A program made the position numbers and the translations under genes. The notes under the pieces were generated by a model, which was not told the DNA's origin, did not search any database, and was given only the letters and a program-made list of their open reading frames with translations. From Polydactylus sextarius (taxonomy: Eukaryota > Chordata > Actinopteri > Polynemidae), in contig CM028918.1 in assembly GCA_016801845.1 (NCBI GenBank), positions 14,473,501-14,537,500 of the forward strand: 64,000 nt of DNA, in the 5' to 3' direction. Shown here piece by piece: positions 1 through 11,699 of this stretch. Each line of letters begins with the position of its first letter. The stretch's first letter is position 1.

Positions 1-1769
1 TGAACTTTTAAGAGTTGTGCCTAGAAGACTTTTTTGGTATGATAAACACCATTAATTATGTTAGTTAGCATACTCTTATTTGGTTTTGTAAAGGGTCAAA
101 GATTTGATGAAACAAGGAAAAAGCTAAATTCAGTTTTGCACCCTTAGTTGAAATGTTACCAGCATAGGATTCATGACTTTTAAATGACTGCTAATGGAAA
201 GTACTTTCTGCGTATCTGCTACCCTACCCATCTGATACGAATGCAGTAAAATCCTCATTACATCCCAAAGTCAAAAAGACAGTAATACTGGCGTTTGGTG
301 GCTAGAAAAGCTACAACTGCTGAAGGCATTGCTGCACTAAAGTGAAATGTTGCTTTAAGGATAACAAGAGAATGTTGGAAAGCCAATCTTGAGACAAACC
401 TGGCTCAATCATGCTCAGTGTAATGGAGGCTAGAGGACATCAGCTCGGAGATAACAGATGGGACAGAAGAGATACACGAAGAGAGGCTGATCTGACGGCA
501 GGGGAGAGGCAAAGTAAAGAAATGTGTAATGGTCTGTTTCCTAAAAAATCTGTAGTTGTTGCTGTTGTACAGTAGGGCAGTTATATCATTAGGAGTCACC
601 ATCTTTATCCATAATTTTGACATCTACAGACAATTATCTTTGCAATATTTATTGCCAAATGTTTTTCTTTGCTTGACATTATCATAGGAGTAGTAGTTTT
701 AACTGATATATTGAGCTGCAGTGCAAGGCAAAGGGTATATACTGAGTTTTAAATTTGAACAGTGCGTTTTATACATATCCTCAGGTAAGTGGATTCCTTG
801 AATTAACTAAGAATTAGCAGACTCCTTAAAAATATTCCCTCACACCGCTACACACTTTACAATGGCTTTTTTTCCCTATTACTTATCATGCGATTCATTA
901 ACAATATGGGATATTTGATGTTAAATAATGTGAACAATCAGAAACCTATTTTCAAGTTTCCAGTGTTTGTATCACACCTACAGATTTTGACCTGGAGTCT
1001 TTGATCCAAACCATAGCTCTTGAAAGACAGACTTTGTTATCAGAATGGATTTACTCACAACATGATCACTGGACAAAATTTTGTTAAACTGACAGATTTT
1101 CTGCACGCATTTCTATAAATATGATTTGACTTGTCCTGTGATTTATCTTCAGCTTGAAGAAGCTGTGTGAACTTTAGTCTGGGCTTTATTTGTTTTGCAA
1201 TTTGTTTTTGCCTTTCCTGAATGTCAACTTTCAGACTGTTGCACAGTAAATCATTGTGTTTCCTGTCTTTTCCTATACTTCAGTTCAGTTATATTTCACT
1301 CGTAATTAACTGCACCTGGAAGAAGTCAGAAAAATTGATTTTCTTTTTCTTTCTCCAAACTGCATCGTTCTCACCTGTCTGGTGAAATCAAACTAAAGTT
1401 GTAAACTCACTACTTTCAGAAACAACAGTTTAGAAAAAGCTTTGTGTACACTTCATTGTGTTATGTTCTTGTGAATGGATAAAACTAAAATAAATACATC
1501 TAATTTGTGAAGTTATTCAGAACTTGTATTAACACTTTGTAAAAGCAATTACAGCCATGACTTTACTTTGGTAAGTGTCTGCAAGTTTAAGACATCTGGA
1601 TATCGGCAGCTTAGTGTATATTTGCTGTCAGATCATTTAAAGCTCCATTACATTGGATGATATAGATGTCTCCACATATGTTTAAGTTTGAACTTTGGCT
1701 CGGCCCCATAGATATATCTCTTTCAGTTCTGCATTGTCTTGATTGTGTACTCCAGGGTTATTGTACTAA
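1..1769. other. Intergenic DNA, no gene seen
   Basis: AT-rich non-coding sequence. Short open frames are interrupted everywhere, and I found no exon with convincing splice sites and no known repeat family. Confidence 0.6.
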
Positions 1770-2165
1770 AAGGTGAACTGTCAACCCAGTCTTAGGTTGA
1801 ATTCAGTCTGGAGCAGGTTTCTTCAAGGACCTATCTGTATTTGGCTGAATTCATCACTTTGTCAGTTCAAACCAGTCTCTCTGATTAGAGGCACCAAGCA
1901 GGGATGGTAGTCTGGTGAGGAGCAGCACCTGCTGACAGCATGATGATCATTCTTCCAGCAGGTTGTCACATCTCAGCAGAGCACCTTTGACGCTCTATCA
2001 GAGTAACTGTTGAGTTCTTGATCACCTTGCTCACCAAGCCCATGGTTACCCTTGAACTTAGTTTGCTGGACACTTAACTCCAGGTAGAGTCCTGGTGGTT
2101 ACAGACTTATTCCATCAGTTGGTTAGTTGGTAGCAAAACACATTTGGGCTTGATACTCTGTCATA
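1770..2165 (-). mobile_element. Decayed, internally deleted Tc1-like transposon relic
   Basis: Read on the minus strand, this block carries disconnected pieces of a Tc1 transposase. Near 2000-2060 one frame reads GLVSKVIKNSTVTLIERQR, which resembles the N-terminal helix-turn-helix region of fish Tc1 transposases (typical wording ALVREVTKNP-VTLTEL). Near 1800-1860 another stretch reads MNSAKYR, then VLEE, resembling the segment close to the C-terminal part of the catalytic domain. The catalytic centre between them is mostly missing, and stops and frameshifts occur throughout, so no functional protein is possible. It is an old, internally deleted copy. Terminal inverted repeats were not located, so the ends are approximate. 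Confidence 0.65.
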
Positions 2166-2326
2166 TTTCTATGTTTAGAAGTGTTCAATGCGGAGTACTC
2201 GCATATTGTGTAAGTGTATGTGAGCTATGCTCTGCTTTGAAATGATAGTCCACCAGATCCAGTCAATCTCCTGTTAAATCTCCTGTCTTTTCTTCTCTGC
2301 TCCTCTGAGCTCTCCCCACTAAACAT

Positions 2327-2471
2327 ATTGTACAACAGACAATAAAACCTCTTTTTATCTCTTTTCCTCTCTTGCATTCCTCTAAAATGCCATTGTATAA
2401 TGCACAATAAGATTCACTCGCTTTCCTTCTGTCTCTGTCGCCCTCCTAATCACCATTGTATGGCAGACAAT
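2327..2471. repeat. Three regularly spaced ATTGT-N7-ACAAT inverted motifs
   Basis: The pattern ATTGT, seven bases, ACAAT occurs at 2327-2343, 2392-2408 and 2455-2471, so start-to-start spacing is 65 and 63 bp. The sequence between copies is pyrimidine-rich. ACAAT/ATTGT is the SOX-family core, so each unit is a pair of opposed SOX half-sites or a small hairpin. A degenerate fourth unit may start near 2518. Function is not shown by sequence. Confidence 0.55.
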
Positions 2472-2479
2472 ACAGCAGC

Positions 2480-5400
2480 CGCCTCTGCTATACAGCGATG
2501 GGATGGCTGACTGTCAAGCCATTCAGCAACACACACACAAGCCGACAATGACATTTCATTTAGGGACTATGCGTGTGGATGTCTCTGTGTGTGTGTATGT
2601 GTGCATGTGTTTGTCGGAGAACAGTTTCACCATATTGCTAGCTCCCTTTGACCCTGAATTTTGTGCCATACCATTTACCTGCCATACGCTGAGCACAGGT
2701 GTGTATGTGTGTACGTGTGTGTGTTTATTGCCTCTTACTGTTATGTGCTTCCATCTGTTGTCTTGATTCAAACACACACAACACTGACTTGCACACTTTG
2801 CTCAGAGCTGCAGCAGGTCTCATTAAAACAGAAAACAGGTTTCTCCCACATAATGAACACAGGTAGCGAGAAGCTGTGTGCTATTTTAGACCGAGACGCT
2901 GTATGATATCATGTCACATGGATAGAGAACATCTTGGAGTGTTCTTCTGCTTTTATCTACTTTTAAGAGTTACTGAGCCAAGTGCACAGCACTTAAAGAA
3001 TATGTATATAGTAAAGGAGGTGGCAATCTTTATAGGAAACTATGTGTTGCATAGTTTCTCTTAATACATCTGTCAACTAAATACAAAGTCAAACCCAATT
3101 TTGAATTTTGGTGATCAAGTTTCCCTTTACAACATATGACAGTTTTTCTATATAACATTTTTTTTAAAGTTAAAGCTTGAATATAGAATTCAATCCCCAT
3201 CGCTGTTTTATTCAATTTTCACTATATTTTTTATTTTTCTATAATTCACTGACTTTCCAAATTTATGGGTGGGGAAGTTGGGGGGTTAAGAGGGCTAAAA
3301 TGACATTCCAGACTGATGACTGACAATAACATTTTACAGCATGGATGCCCGCTATTAATGTTGTGTTGACACATGCTTCATTATTATTCACCGTGTAGGC
3401 CACTGGCTTTGAACAAAATTACTTTTACTATTACTTTTAACACATTAATAGTCAAACTACATGAAAGGTCTGAATGACTCAATAATTCAAAGACTAGATT
3501 GAAATCAGTCTTACTGCTCTCAGATTACTGGTGTAGAATTTCAGCTTGTGTAGCACCAACATATTAACAATATTTTGCAGATGGGTGAAATAAGAGGTGT
3601 AAAGACTGGAATATCAGGTAGACTGAATATACCTGCATAAAAGTACAGGGCAGGTCAACTGAAAAGGAATTGGGAGTACAGAACATGTTATATTGCAATA
3701 ATAATGATATAATGTAAAATTAATGTATTAATGATGACAAATTAAATCAAAGAACATCATTAGCTTAACATGTGTGTGAAATGAAGCTGTATATGCAGTG
3801 ATATTTCAGCACACACACCTTTCCCAGGTGAGAGTCCTGCTGAACACAACCCATAAATTCAAGTCAGGTCTTTTGCATCTGGTGCATAAATACAACTCTA
3901 CAAACAACACAGTGGGTGTCCATACACTTTATGTAGGAATATTAGGCCACATAAATCAAATAGCTGCCACCTCTTATAGAATTAATAGCAAGACAGGCCC
4001 CCTGTAGTTTATGTAGTATATACCTCAACTGAACAACAAAGTGTAGTCTGTAGTAAGCTGGAGTCACATGTAATGTCCTTTTGTGATGTTGAAAATAACT
4101 GTGGATGTTTTTTACTATTTTCTGTCATTTTCTAGACTAAATGATAAAAAGCTAAGATAATTGTTAAAGTATTTAGTGATGAAACAAATCGTACAAATCT
4201 CTGTTTTCCGCAGTTTTTACGTATTTGTTTGTGGCCCTGATTTAGTTTTCAGTCCATTGTAGGACTCCAATTTACAGTTTAAACCATTCATAGAGATACT
4301 ACGGTCATAGTGTCACAAACTGTATTAACAAGCAGTAGAGCCATCACCATGAGGATTTTCATCTATTTGTCATTTAAAAATACACTGGCTGAAAGGAAAG
4401 TCTCACAAATTGTACTTTTAATAGAAAAATGTAGCCTGAGAGACTTGTCCAGATAAGTCAGTGGAAGCACTGGTCCATCAGTAGTCTTCACTGTCGTTGT
4501 TTTGTTGTATTTTTGCACTGATCTGATATCTGCCGACTGGAGACGAGACAGCGAGAGAGGAGCTGCTGAGAAAAGCTGTAAATAAGGGAAGGTGACAGAG
4601 ATATACACGCTGTCTTCTGCCATGCCCGGCAAAGGCAGAGTGTGTGTGTGCTGTGTGTATTTGTGTGTGAGTGCATGAGAGATGAAAAGACAGAGGGAGA
4701 GAGGGTCCAGATGAAGGGATTATATCTCAACACACTGTCCAAACAATTGTTCCCATCGCTCTGCCTCTAACAATCGCGTTTGGCCTGAGAGTCAACCGCT
4801 CAGGGAGCTTTTTGTGTGAATGTGTGTGTGGTTTGTGAATGTGTGTGATACAGGGATTTGCTATGTTTCACAGACACGCAGACATTGAGGGACTTTCAGC
4901 AAAAATTCTTCGTCGACAAGACAATTAACCAAAGGCCCTTGAGTTCCCAAAAGGTTTGACTGACTATCATCAGCGTCATTTTCAAATACATAAATAATCA
5001 TTTTGTATTTTTATTGATTGAACACTGCCATACCTGACAGATTTACTCTAGGAAAATAAAATTTACATTTTACATGTCCAACAGGAGTGAAATGACAGGG
5101 TGATACTAAGTCAGAGGTCTGGTGCTGACACTCAAGCAAAGGACCCACAATCGTTCAGCACATGTTAATTAGTTCATTTAATACTGGGGACCAATACAAC
5201 ACAACAGGATCATCACTGTTTCATTTTATAAACAGAATTGTTCCAAGTTAGTGTGTGAAATATGTTTGTGTGTATGAGGTTCCTCATATAGAAGTGTTTA
5301 TCTCTGCAGTGATTATGTAAAGCCTGCCAACTTTACAGGACCTCACACCACCTCTACTTCCTGCTTTACATAGTCATCCTTCTGTTTCAGCTGTTGTTTT

Positions 5401-8400
5401 TGAAGCAGCTTTTCATTTCTTTTTTTTCTTTTCTGTTGTATTCTTATCTCATTTCTCATCCCTCACTCCTTTACTTATCAAATAGGAAAAAAAAATGAAC
5501 CAGCTTCTCGAAATTTTTTCTGCACTGAGAACTTTTCTGTAGCAGTAAAAGATGGTGGATCTTCCGCAGTCCTTTTGGGAAGATGAAATCTGACTTTATC
5601 TGACCAGATGCTCTGCTCGCCAATTCTGTCCTCAGCTTATCTGATGCCAATGGACAGTCAGCAGGCTCCGAAAGTGGTGCCTTTATTGTTCTTACTGAGG
5701 CTTCTTTCAGCTAAAAAACAAGATGTGCTCAACAGAGAAATACAACAAAAGGTAAGAAATATTGATTCACAAGAGGTGAAATAAGTGGTAAGGTGGAGTG
5801 GTTAGCGAGGACAGTGTTTTTTAAGGACAAAAACCAAAACATCAAGAGGAGCCAAAAGGTTTATAGAAGAAGTGCAAAATGTGTTGTTTAATATTTTTTT
5901 GCTTAATTAAAAAATATGAGACGACATTTACAAGCAAAACTATTTAATTTAATACAAACAATATGGTAGATTTTTAATTATTTCTGCTTTAAACTGTATT
6001 GATATGATAAAGTAGTGGTGTCTAAAGGTGGTGTTCTTTTGCCCAATGGAAGTTTCACGTGATTTTTTTTTTTTCTAAACAAGCAACGTTGGTTCAGTGC
6101 AGTGACAGCTTAGGCTGAATCTTGTAGTACATTTTAACTGCACACATGCTCCAAAATACATTTTAGAGTTCACACACATCTATTTTTAAGCGCCAGTGTG
6201 AGTCCAAATGCTCGCACAGCGGAGCCCTGGGTGTCCTCACTACAGACATTTCAGAAGCACTTTGTGTCCATTTTCTGGCGGCTGTGTGTTTGAAAGTGAA
6301 GGCTGTGTGTGAGGTTAAGATAGCACCGCCGAGGCCCTATGATTTTATTTGAGATGACTGTTGATTGTATAGGACTCCAGCGCACAACAGTTTTCACTGC
6401 TTATTAGTGTCAAAGTGGAGGAAAGGGGGAGAACAGAGTGGAGGGAGTTAAGATAGACGGGTGAGAACTAGAGTGTGGAAAACAAAGAGCAAGGGTTGAG
6501 ACGCACAGTGAAAAGTAAGGTGAGCGTTTCTTCATGTGCTTATATTCATCCTGTGAGATCACATAACTATTTTTGGGTAAGAACTCTCGCCAGATTGTTG
6601 TTGTGCACATGCTTTTGTTGATACTCTTTAAAAGTTATTAGGAGAAAATTCAGTCTGGGAGACAGACATAATGAAATTAACAGTCTGTCTTGTGTTCATC
6701 TGGGCTTTCTGTGCAGCTCCTTTATTTACAGTCTGTGTGTGTGTGTGTGTTTTCTTTATCTTTTTTACTCCAAGATGAAGAAAAAGTTGAATTCGTTATC
6801 TAAATTAATGTTAATGATCTTCTGATTATCAGAGTTTTTCTGTTTCTTAAGCTTTCCCTTTATTTCAAGGATTAAACATGCTAATTGATAAATGACTAAT
6901 CATAATACAGTCTCTTACATCATCACCACCCCTTAACTCTGAATGGAGAATGAGTCAAATCAAATGAACACGTTAATCACAAACGTCTGTCTTGCGTTGG
7001 CACGGTTAACTCGTTTCATTCAGTGTTTGTTCAATGTAATAATTACAAGAACGCAATGTTTAAACTTCCTGTTTGTTGCCATGTGCATCCTTTAAGATGT
7101 TTTACATAAAACCAAATGAAACGTAGAGCCTTGCAGGGGTTTTTCCTCAGGCACTTGGTGAAGGCAGCTCAAGTTAAAATGCAGTAGTGACACACTTCAG
7201 ATTTTGTCACATCAAAGCCTGAAACCCATTTATCAGTGCTTGAACAGCACTGTAAAGCTGCTTTCACACATGCACCACAAACATGCAATTTTCTAGACAT
7301 TACCTGGGGGAGGCGTATGTGTGAATGCAAATGTCTGCATCAGTTGATCTGGCCTTAAACAGACTTTATCCTGCCAGCTCACTAAGTCTAAAGTCTGTGT
7401 TAATGTCTGCATGACTCGATGTGTGAACAGAACAGGTAATTATCAAGAGAATTTACAGAGAGTGTGTGGGTGTGTCGATGATGTTTCTGGCCTCTCAACT
7501 GCAGCCTAGAGTCATCACCCATCGCCTAAACCAAGTAATGTTTCCTGTAGTTGAGAATGTGTCTCTCATAGATGTGTGAAACGGAAATTGTCTAAACCTA
7601 ATTCTCCTGACGTTGTCATGAGAATATTATTGTTCATGTGTGATTAACACAAATCAAACAAATTAAATAATTTGTTGACCGTCTGATAGAGCTGGTGGAA
7701 GTAATGCAAACGCCCAGAAGAGCCTGACAGAGTCTGACTACAGAAACAAATGATACAGTGATATTCAATTACAAATGACGCATACTAATTATCTTTTTAA
7801 CAGTGGGAAGCTTAAACTTTCAAGACAAATTTAATATTAATTGAAACAGTCAGAATTTGAAGCTAAATAAAGTTGTGATGAACTCATTTGATATTTCTTC
7901 CTCCCGGCTTTACACCACTCATTCTTTTTTAATCCCCCCCGCTGTCCCATGTCTGTAAAGCCAATACAAACTCAACAATTAATTCAATCACCTATGACTT
8001 GTGGTACGCGTATACAGAATTAAATGTTCAGTGTATGCTGTACCACATCTGTTTTTATTTCCTCCTCATTCCTTACCGTTCATATTAAAATCCTACTAGG
8101 CAGTTATGGATACAGGTAAATGATGACAGTGTAAAGTTCATTAGCCGTGTTAGTTGATATTTAGGAGGATGTGGGCTGCAGGCTGAGAAATACATTTCAT
8201 TTCATAGCTCATTAACCTAATGGTTGGATATATTCAGCTCTCTCTCTCTCTCTCTCTCCATCTCTCTCTCCAGCCACCAACTCAGCTGATGATTTAAATT
8301 CTGAACCCCACCCCACACCCCTCCCCAACAATAGTCAGACCTACAGTGTTCAAAGCCACATCTGTAGCTAGGTAAATGTTTGAATTGGTCTGTTTTTTTT

Positions 8401-8780
8401 CTTCTGTAATAAGGGTTGTGTTGGGTCACTAATGTCTCTAGCACATGTAGCTGATGTTATCTATGCTTTTAGAACCAGGTAGTACTCACACAAGGGTTCA
8501 ACATACAATAATAATTGTTTTTGGTCACTTCATTTTGTCAGGTTAATTTTCTCTGAAGGAAATTTACAGATTCAGTCAGGAATCTCCAGAGGCAGATGCA
8601 GAAGAACATGGTCATAGTTGGAGAATGTTTTTTATTAGTTCCAGCCAATCAACAAGTCACAGCAACGTGATGACACTTCATTTAACTACTAGTTATTATC
8701 AGCTAATAGAGTTATCCACGTGATAGATGGTGCTTCCTTTGTCCAGTCTTGGAAAATGTCCCATACATGGCAGCTACATC
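2480..8780. other. Intergenic DNA, no gene seen
   Basis: Non-coding sequence with GT-rich stretches (2580-2730, 4640-4850, 6732-6752) and a (CT)n tract near 8237-8260. The segment 6180-6340 is more GC-rich than its surroundings and could be a conserved element, but it has no open reading frame worth calling. No exon with credible splice sites was found. Confidence 0.5.
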
Positions 8781-8784
8781 CAAG

Positions 8785-9310
8785 TTACACAAGCTTCTCG
8801 GTGACAGAGGAATCTTTCATGCCTCTTATAAACATGTGGAGTTGCGCTGTATTGGTGTTGTCTGTGCTTTCATCAACAGCTAATGAAAACATTGGGTGAC
8901 TGCGTGTCTTTTCGGCCAGCTGTGTCGTCAGATTTCCTGCTAGATCCTTAATTCCATCTGTGATGGTGTTTCTTGAAAGAACTGACATCTGATCAGGGCA
9001 CACCTCCTCATATAACTTTATCACACATCGCTACAAAAATGCACCCTCTGTAAAAGACTTTGTAGCTCGGACGATTTCTTCAGCCACAGTGAAGCTAACT
9101 TTTACTGCTGCATCATTTTTGACTGTGGCCTTCCTTCTGACCCCCTGGCTACATTCAGCATACTTGGTGTTGTTTGGTGTCCAAATTTCTACATAAATTG
9201 TACTCCTTCACCACCGATGCTGCCTCAACACAAAAGACATATCGTTTTTTCTCCTTGAAGCACAAACCATCTGCGTCAGTGTTTCTCTTCACGGACCTTT
9301 TCAGATTATG
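8785..9310 (-). pseudogene. hAT-family transposase relic (GTF2IRD2/ZBED5-like)
   Basis: On the minus strand the translation follows the hAT-derived protein group that includes GTF2IRD2 and ZBED5. A degraded zinc-finger-like segment at about 9180-9250 reads KEYNLCRNLDTKQ; the usual family wording is KEYNLRRHYETKH, so a zinc-ligand histidine and the first Cys pair are changed. A linker reading AECSQGVRRKATVKNDAAVK follows at about 9100-9160. The start of the hAT core then reads MFSLAVDESTDNTNTAQLHM, with the family DEST signature, at about 8850. An in-frame TAG near 9032 and a frameshift near 9155 separate the parts, and the reading frame ends near 8785, well short of a complete transposase. 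It is a dead fossil, not a host gene. Confidence 0.75.
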
Positions 9311-10001
9311 TGCATCATTTGCCTTTGTGAAACACTGAAGTGGTATCAGAGCAACCCAGCGGTGGGATGCTGTCACTTCATCTACGCTTTGAAGCAGCAT
9401 AGACCTTGTTTTAGCCTTAACATTGTTGCTTAAGTATGCATAGCATCCTATTGTGACAAAAATTATTTCTTGGTAGGAGAATTTCTTCAAAATATATAGT
9501 AGTGTTTTACAAATTTACAAATGTATATTCCTATCATGTTCTCTTCTGAGTGATGGTGTACAATCCATCCATTAAGCCACAGGTTTATCATATTTCCAAA
9601 AATCTTCACCTTTATCCTGTAGAGGAGCAGTGGGTTAAAAGGCTCAGTATCAACACTTCACTTTTATATGCAGGTCTTCAACAGTTTATTGCAAGTTCAG
9701 GATATTCTGTGCAAACTATCATCTACATTTAATTTCAGTCTCTACTGTGTCTGCCTCTCCTCCAGCACCGTCCTGAAGGTATACTCAACATTTCTCCAGT
9801 CATCATGAAACGCTGATCTAGAGAGAAGTTACTTATCACTGTGAGGGGAGCAGCAGTCGCAGGTATTAAGGGAACATTAGCTGCTCGCCAACCTGAGGAG
9901 TGTGTCTGCATGTGAGAAATGCTGACTGCAAGTCTAGCAAAGGTGAGCTCCCTAGATCACATTCAAATGTTAAGTGATACACACACACAGACACCAACAC
10001 G

Positions 10002-10005
<4 letters not shown>

Positions 10006-10040
<35 letters not shown>
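10006..10040. repeat. (AC)n microsatellite
   Basis: Near-perfect AC dinucleotide run; one of a pair with the longer tract at 10169. Confidence 0.95.
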
Positions 10041-10042
<2 letters not shown>

Positions 10043-10167
10043 GCACAGGTGAGGTCCCATACAAATGTTACTAATAAGCAGCACCACTGGGCCAGATCCT
10101 ATTTGTCAAACCCTTGGGTGCTGGCCGCCAGACAGGGACTAACCTGCTGAGCCCACACTTCTGAAAT

Positions 10168-10168
<1 letters not shown>

Positions 10169-10233
<65 letters not shown>
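10169..10233. repeat. (CA)n microsatellite, long and pure
   Basis: About 32 uninterrupted CA units ending in an imperfect CGCACACG segment. It is probably length-polymorphic. Confidence 0.95.
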
Positions 10234-10242
<9 letters not shown>

Positions 10243-10719
10243 TGCACTAGCAAATATGCAGACACACAAATTCCCCAGCCATCTGTTTGTCAGTGGGATG
10301 TGACAGTAGTTTAAATACACTTAAAATCCATAGCCGCATACCTTACTTACATTTATTCAAGTTTGCTACAACTGCCTGCAGTAATGAAAAAAAAGTTGCA
10401 ATTTAGCACCATAATGTTGCTGTTCTACTACATTTAAATACATTACGTTTTTCAATTCATCGTAAGGTTCTGGTCTGTCAATGTTCTGATCAATGCGAAC
10501 AAACAAACATGAATGAAAAGCAGCAGCACAATGCATCTTTATTTGCGCTATATTAGTGGGATGTGGGTGATAAGTTTAAAATAATTGCAAACGTAAATAA
10601 GAATATGTTAATCACAATCTGGTACTTTTATTTAATACAGATGCTTATTACAGAACAGTGTAGTCCAAGATGAAGATGCAAAGCTGAGCCATGTATTTAA
10701 AACAATATTTTAATGAATT

Positions 10720-10745
10720 CATTAACTTAACATGTTAAGTTAATG
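10720..10745. repeat. 26-bp perfect palindrome
   Basis: The half sequence CATTAACTTAACA is followed directly by its exact reverse complement, giving a 26-bp palindrome with no spacer, centred on CATG at about 10732. It includes TTAAC/GTTAA half-sites of the HNF1 type. Function is unknown. Confidence 0.9.
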
Positions 10746-11509
10746 TTAATCAACTAAATTAACATTCCCTTACATGATCATTTATCTAATTCCATTAAAT
10801 AGCAATTAAAATTCTCAGCCATTACCTGACAATTGCTCTTCATTTTCCTCGTATATGAAGATAATATTAATACATTTAATGCAGTATTTACTGAGGAAGA
10901 TCAAATCACACAAAAATATGGGTGATGCAATAAACAGAAATAATGTGGAAAGAAGTCTGTAAAGGAGAGCCAGTGTTGTTTCACAAAACACACACATGCA
11001 GCGTACATGAACACCAGCTAGCCAACCGAGGAAATGCACTGATTATTCTGAAAATGTACAAGATGTGTTTTTGCCCGTTCCTTTTTCCTCTGATTTCTGT
11101 GTTCAGCTCTAACCGTGTTAAAGGTAAGTGCATACACACACACAAAAACAATATGTAGTTTTGATTTTATTGATCTGTCCATTAACCGTGTCACTGTTTT
11201 CATACACATTGCAAATCAAATTCAAAAATTCATGTGAGACAGAGTCTATCAAGCCCAGGATTCAGCACATTTGAAATCAGCCCTTGTGTGATCTAATACA
11301 ATGCCAGCGCAGTTCAATATTTCAGCAGAAGTTTTCCCACTGGCTTCCGAAAGAAATCTATAGGAAAAATCAATTTATTTATGTGTATAAAGGCTTTAAT
11401 CTATGGATAGTAAGAAAATCACCTTCCTAGCAGGCCTTTGTTTATGACTAACACCTTGCTGCTGTGACTCTAAATGCATCAGTTTCTGTAATGGATTCTG
11501 CCCTTCCAG

Positions 11510-11689
11510 AGCTTTTGGCAATGGCAATTGAGGAACATGTGTGATACCTTTTTGTTGCTGGTGTTACTGCTGGCTGCAGCTGCAGAGGGGAAGTGGGGTC
11601 TCTCTCTCCCCCACAACGAATCCATGCTGGCTCTCAGAATGGGAACTAGATTAGTGCGGCTGTCTGAATATTTTACTGTGGCTCTGCAG
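11510..11689 (+). other. Candidate exon encoding a signal-peptide-like start
   Basis: A pyrimidine-rich stretch ending in TTCTGCCCTTCCAG resembles a splice acceptor just before 11510. An ATG at 11537 opens a frame starting MCDTFLLLVLLLAAAAEG, which looks like a secretory signal peptide, and the frame stays open to CAG/GTTCTA, a possible donor after 11689 (51 codons, phase 0). An overlapping upstream ATG at about 11521 gives only a seven-codon uORF. I recognise no protein family in residues 19-51 and could not connect the exon to another one. It may be a chance open frame. Confidence 0.25.
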
Positions 11690-11699
11690 GTTCTACCAA

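Larger units (their letters stand above)
9500..11500. other. Intergenic DNA with CA-repeat cluster
   Basis: No gene was recognised. Open frames across 9866-10320 are translations of CA/TG repeats. The region holds the two (AC)n tracts and the palindrome listed separately. Confidence 0.5.

Noticed and set aside
2583..2725. GT-rich stretch as a possible regulatory or coding element
   Set aside because: Ordinary imperfect GT repeat with overlapping open frames on both strands.
9866..10320. Open frames rich in Val/Cys repeats on the minus strand
   Set aside because: They are translations of CA/TG microsatellites, not genes.
11537..11689. Resemblance of the 11.5-kb peptide to FGF wording (LQVLPNG just beyond the donor)
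   Set aside because: Only a few residues agree and the rest of the FGF core is absent.
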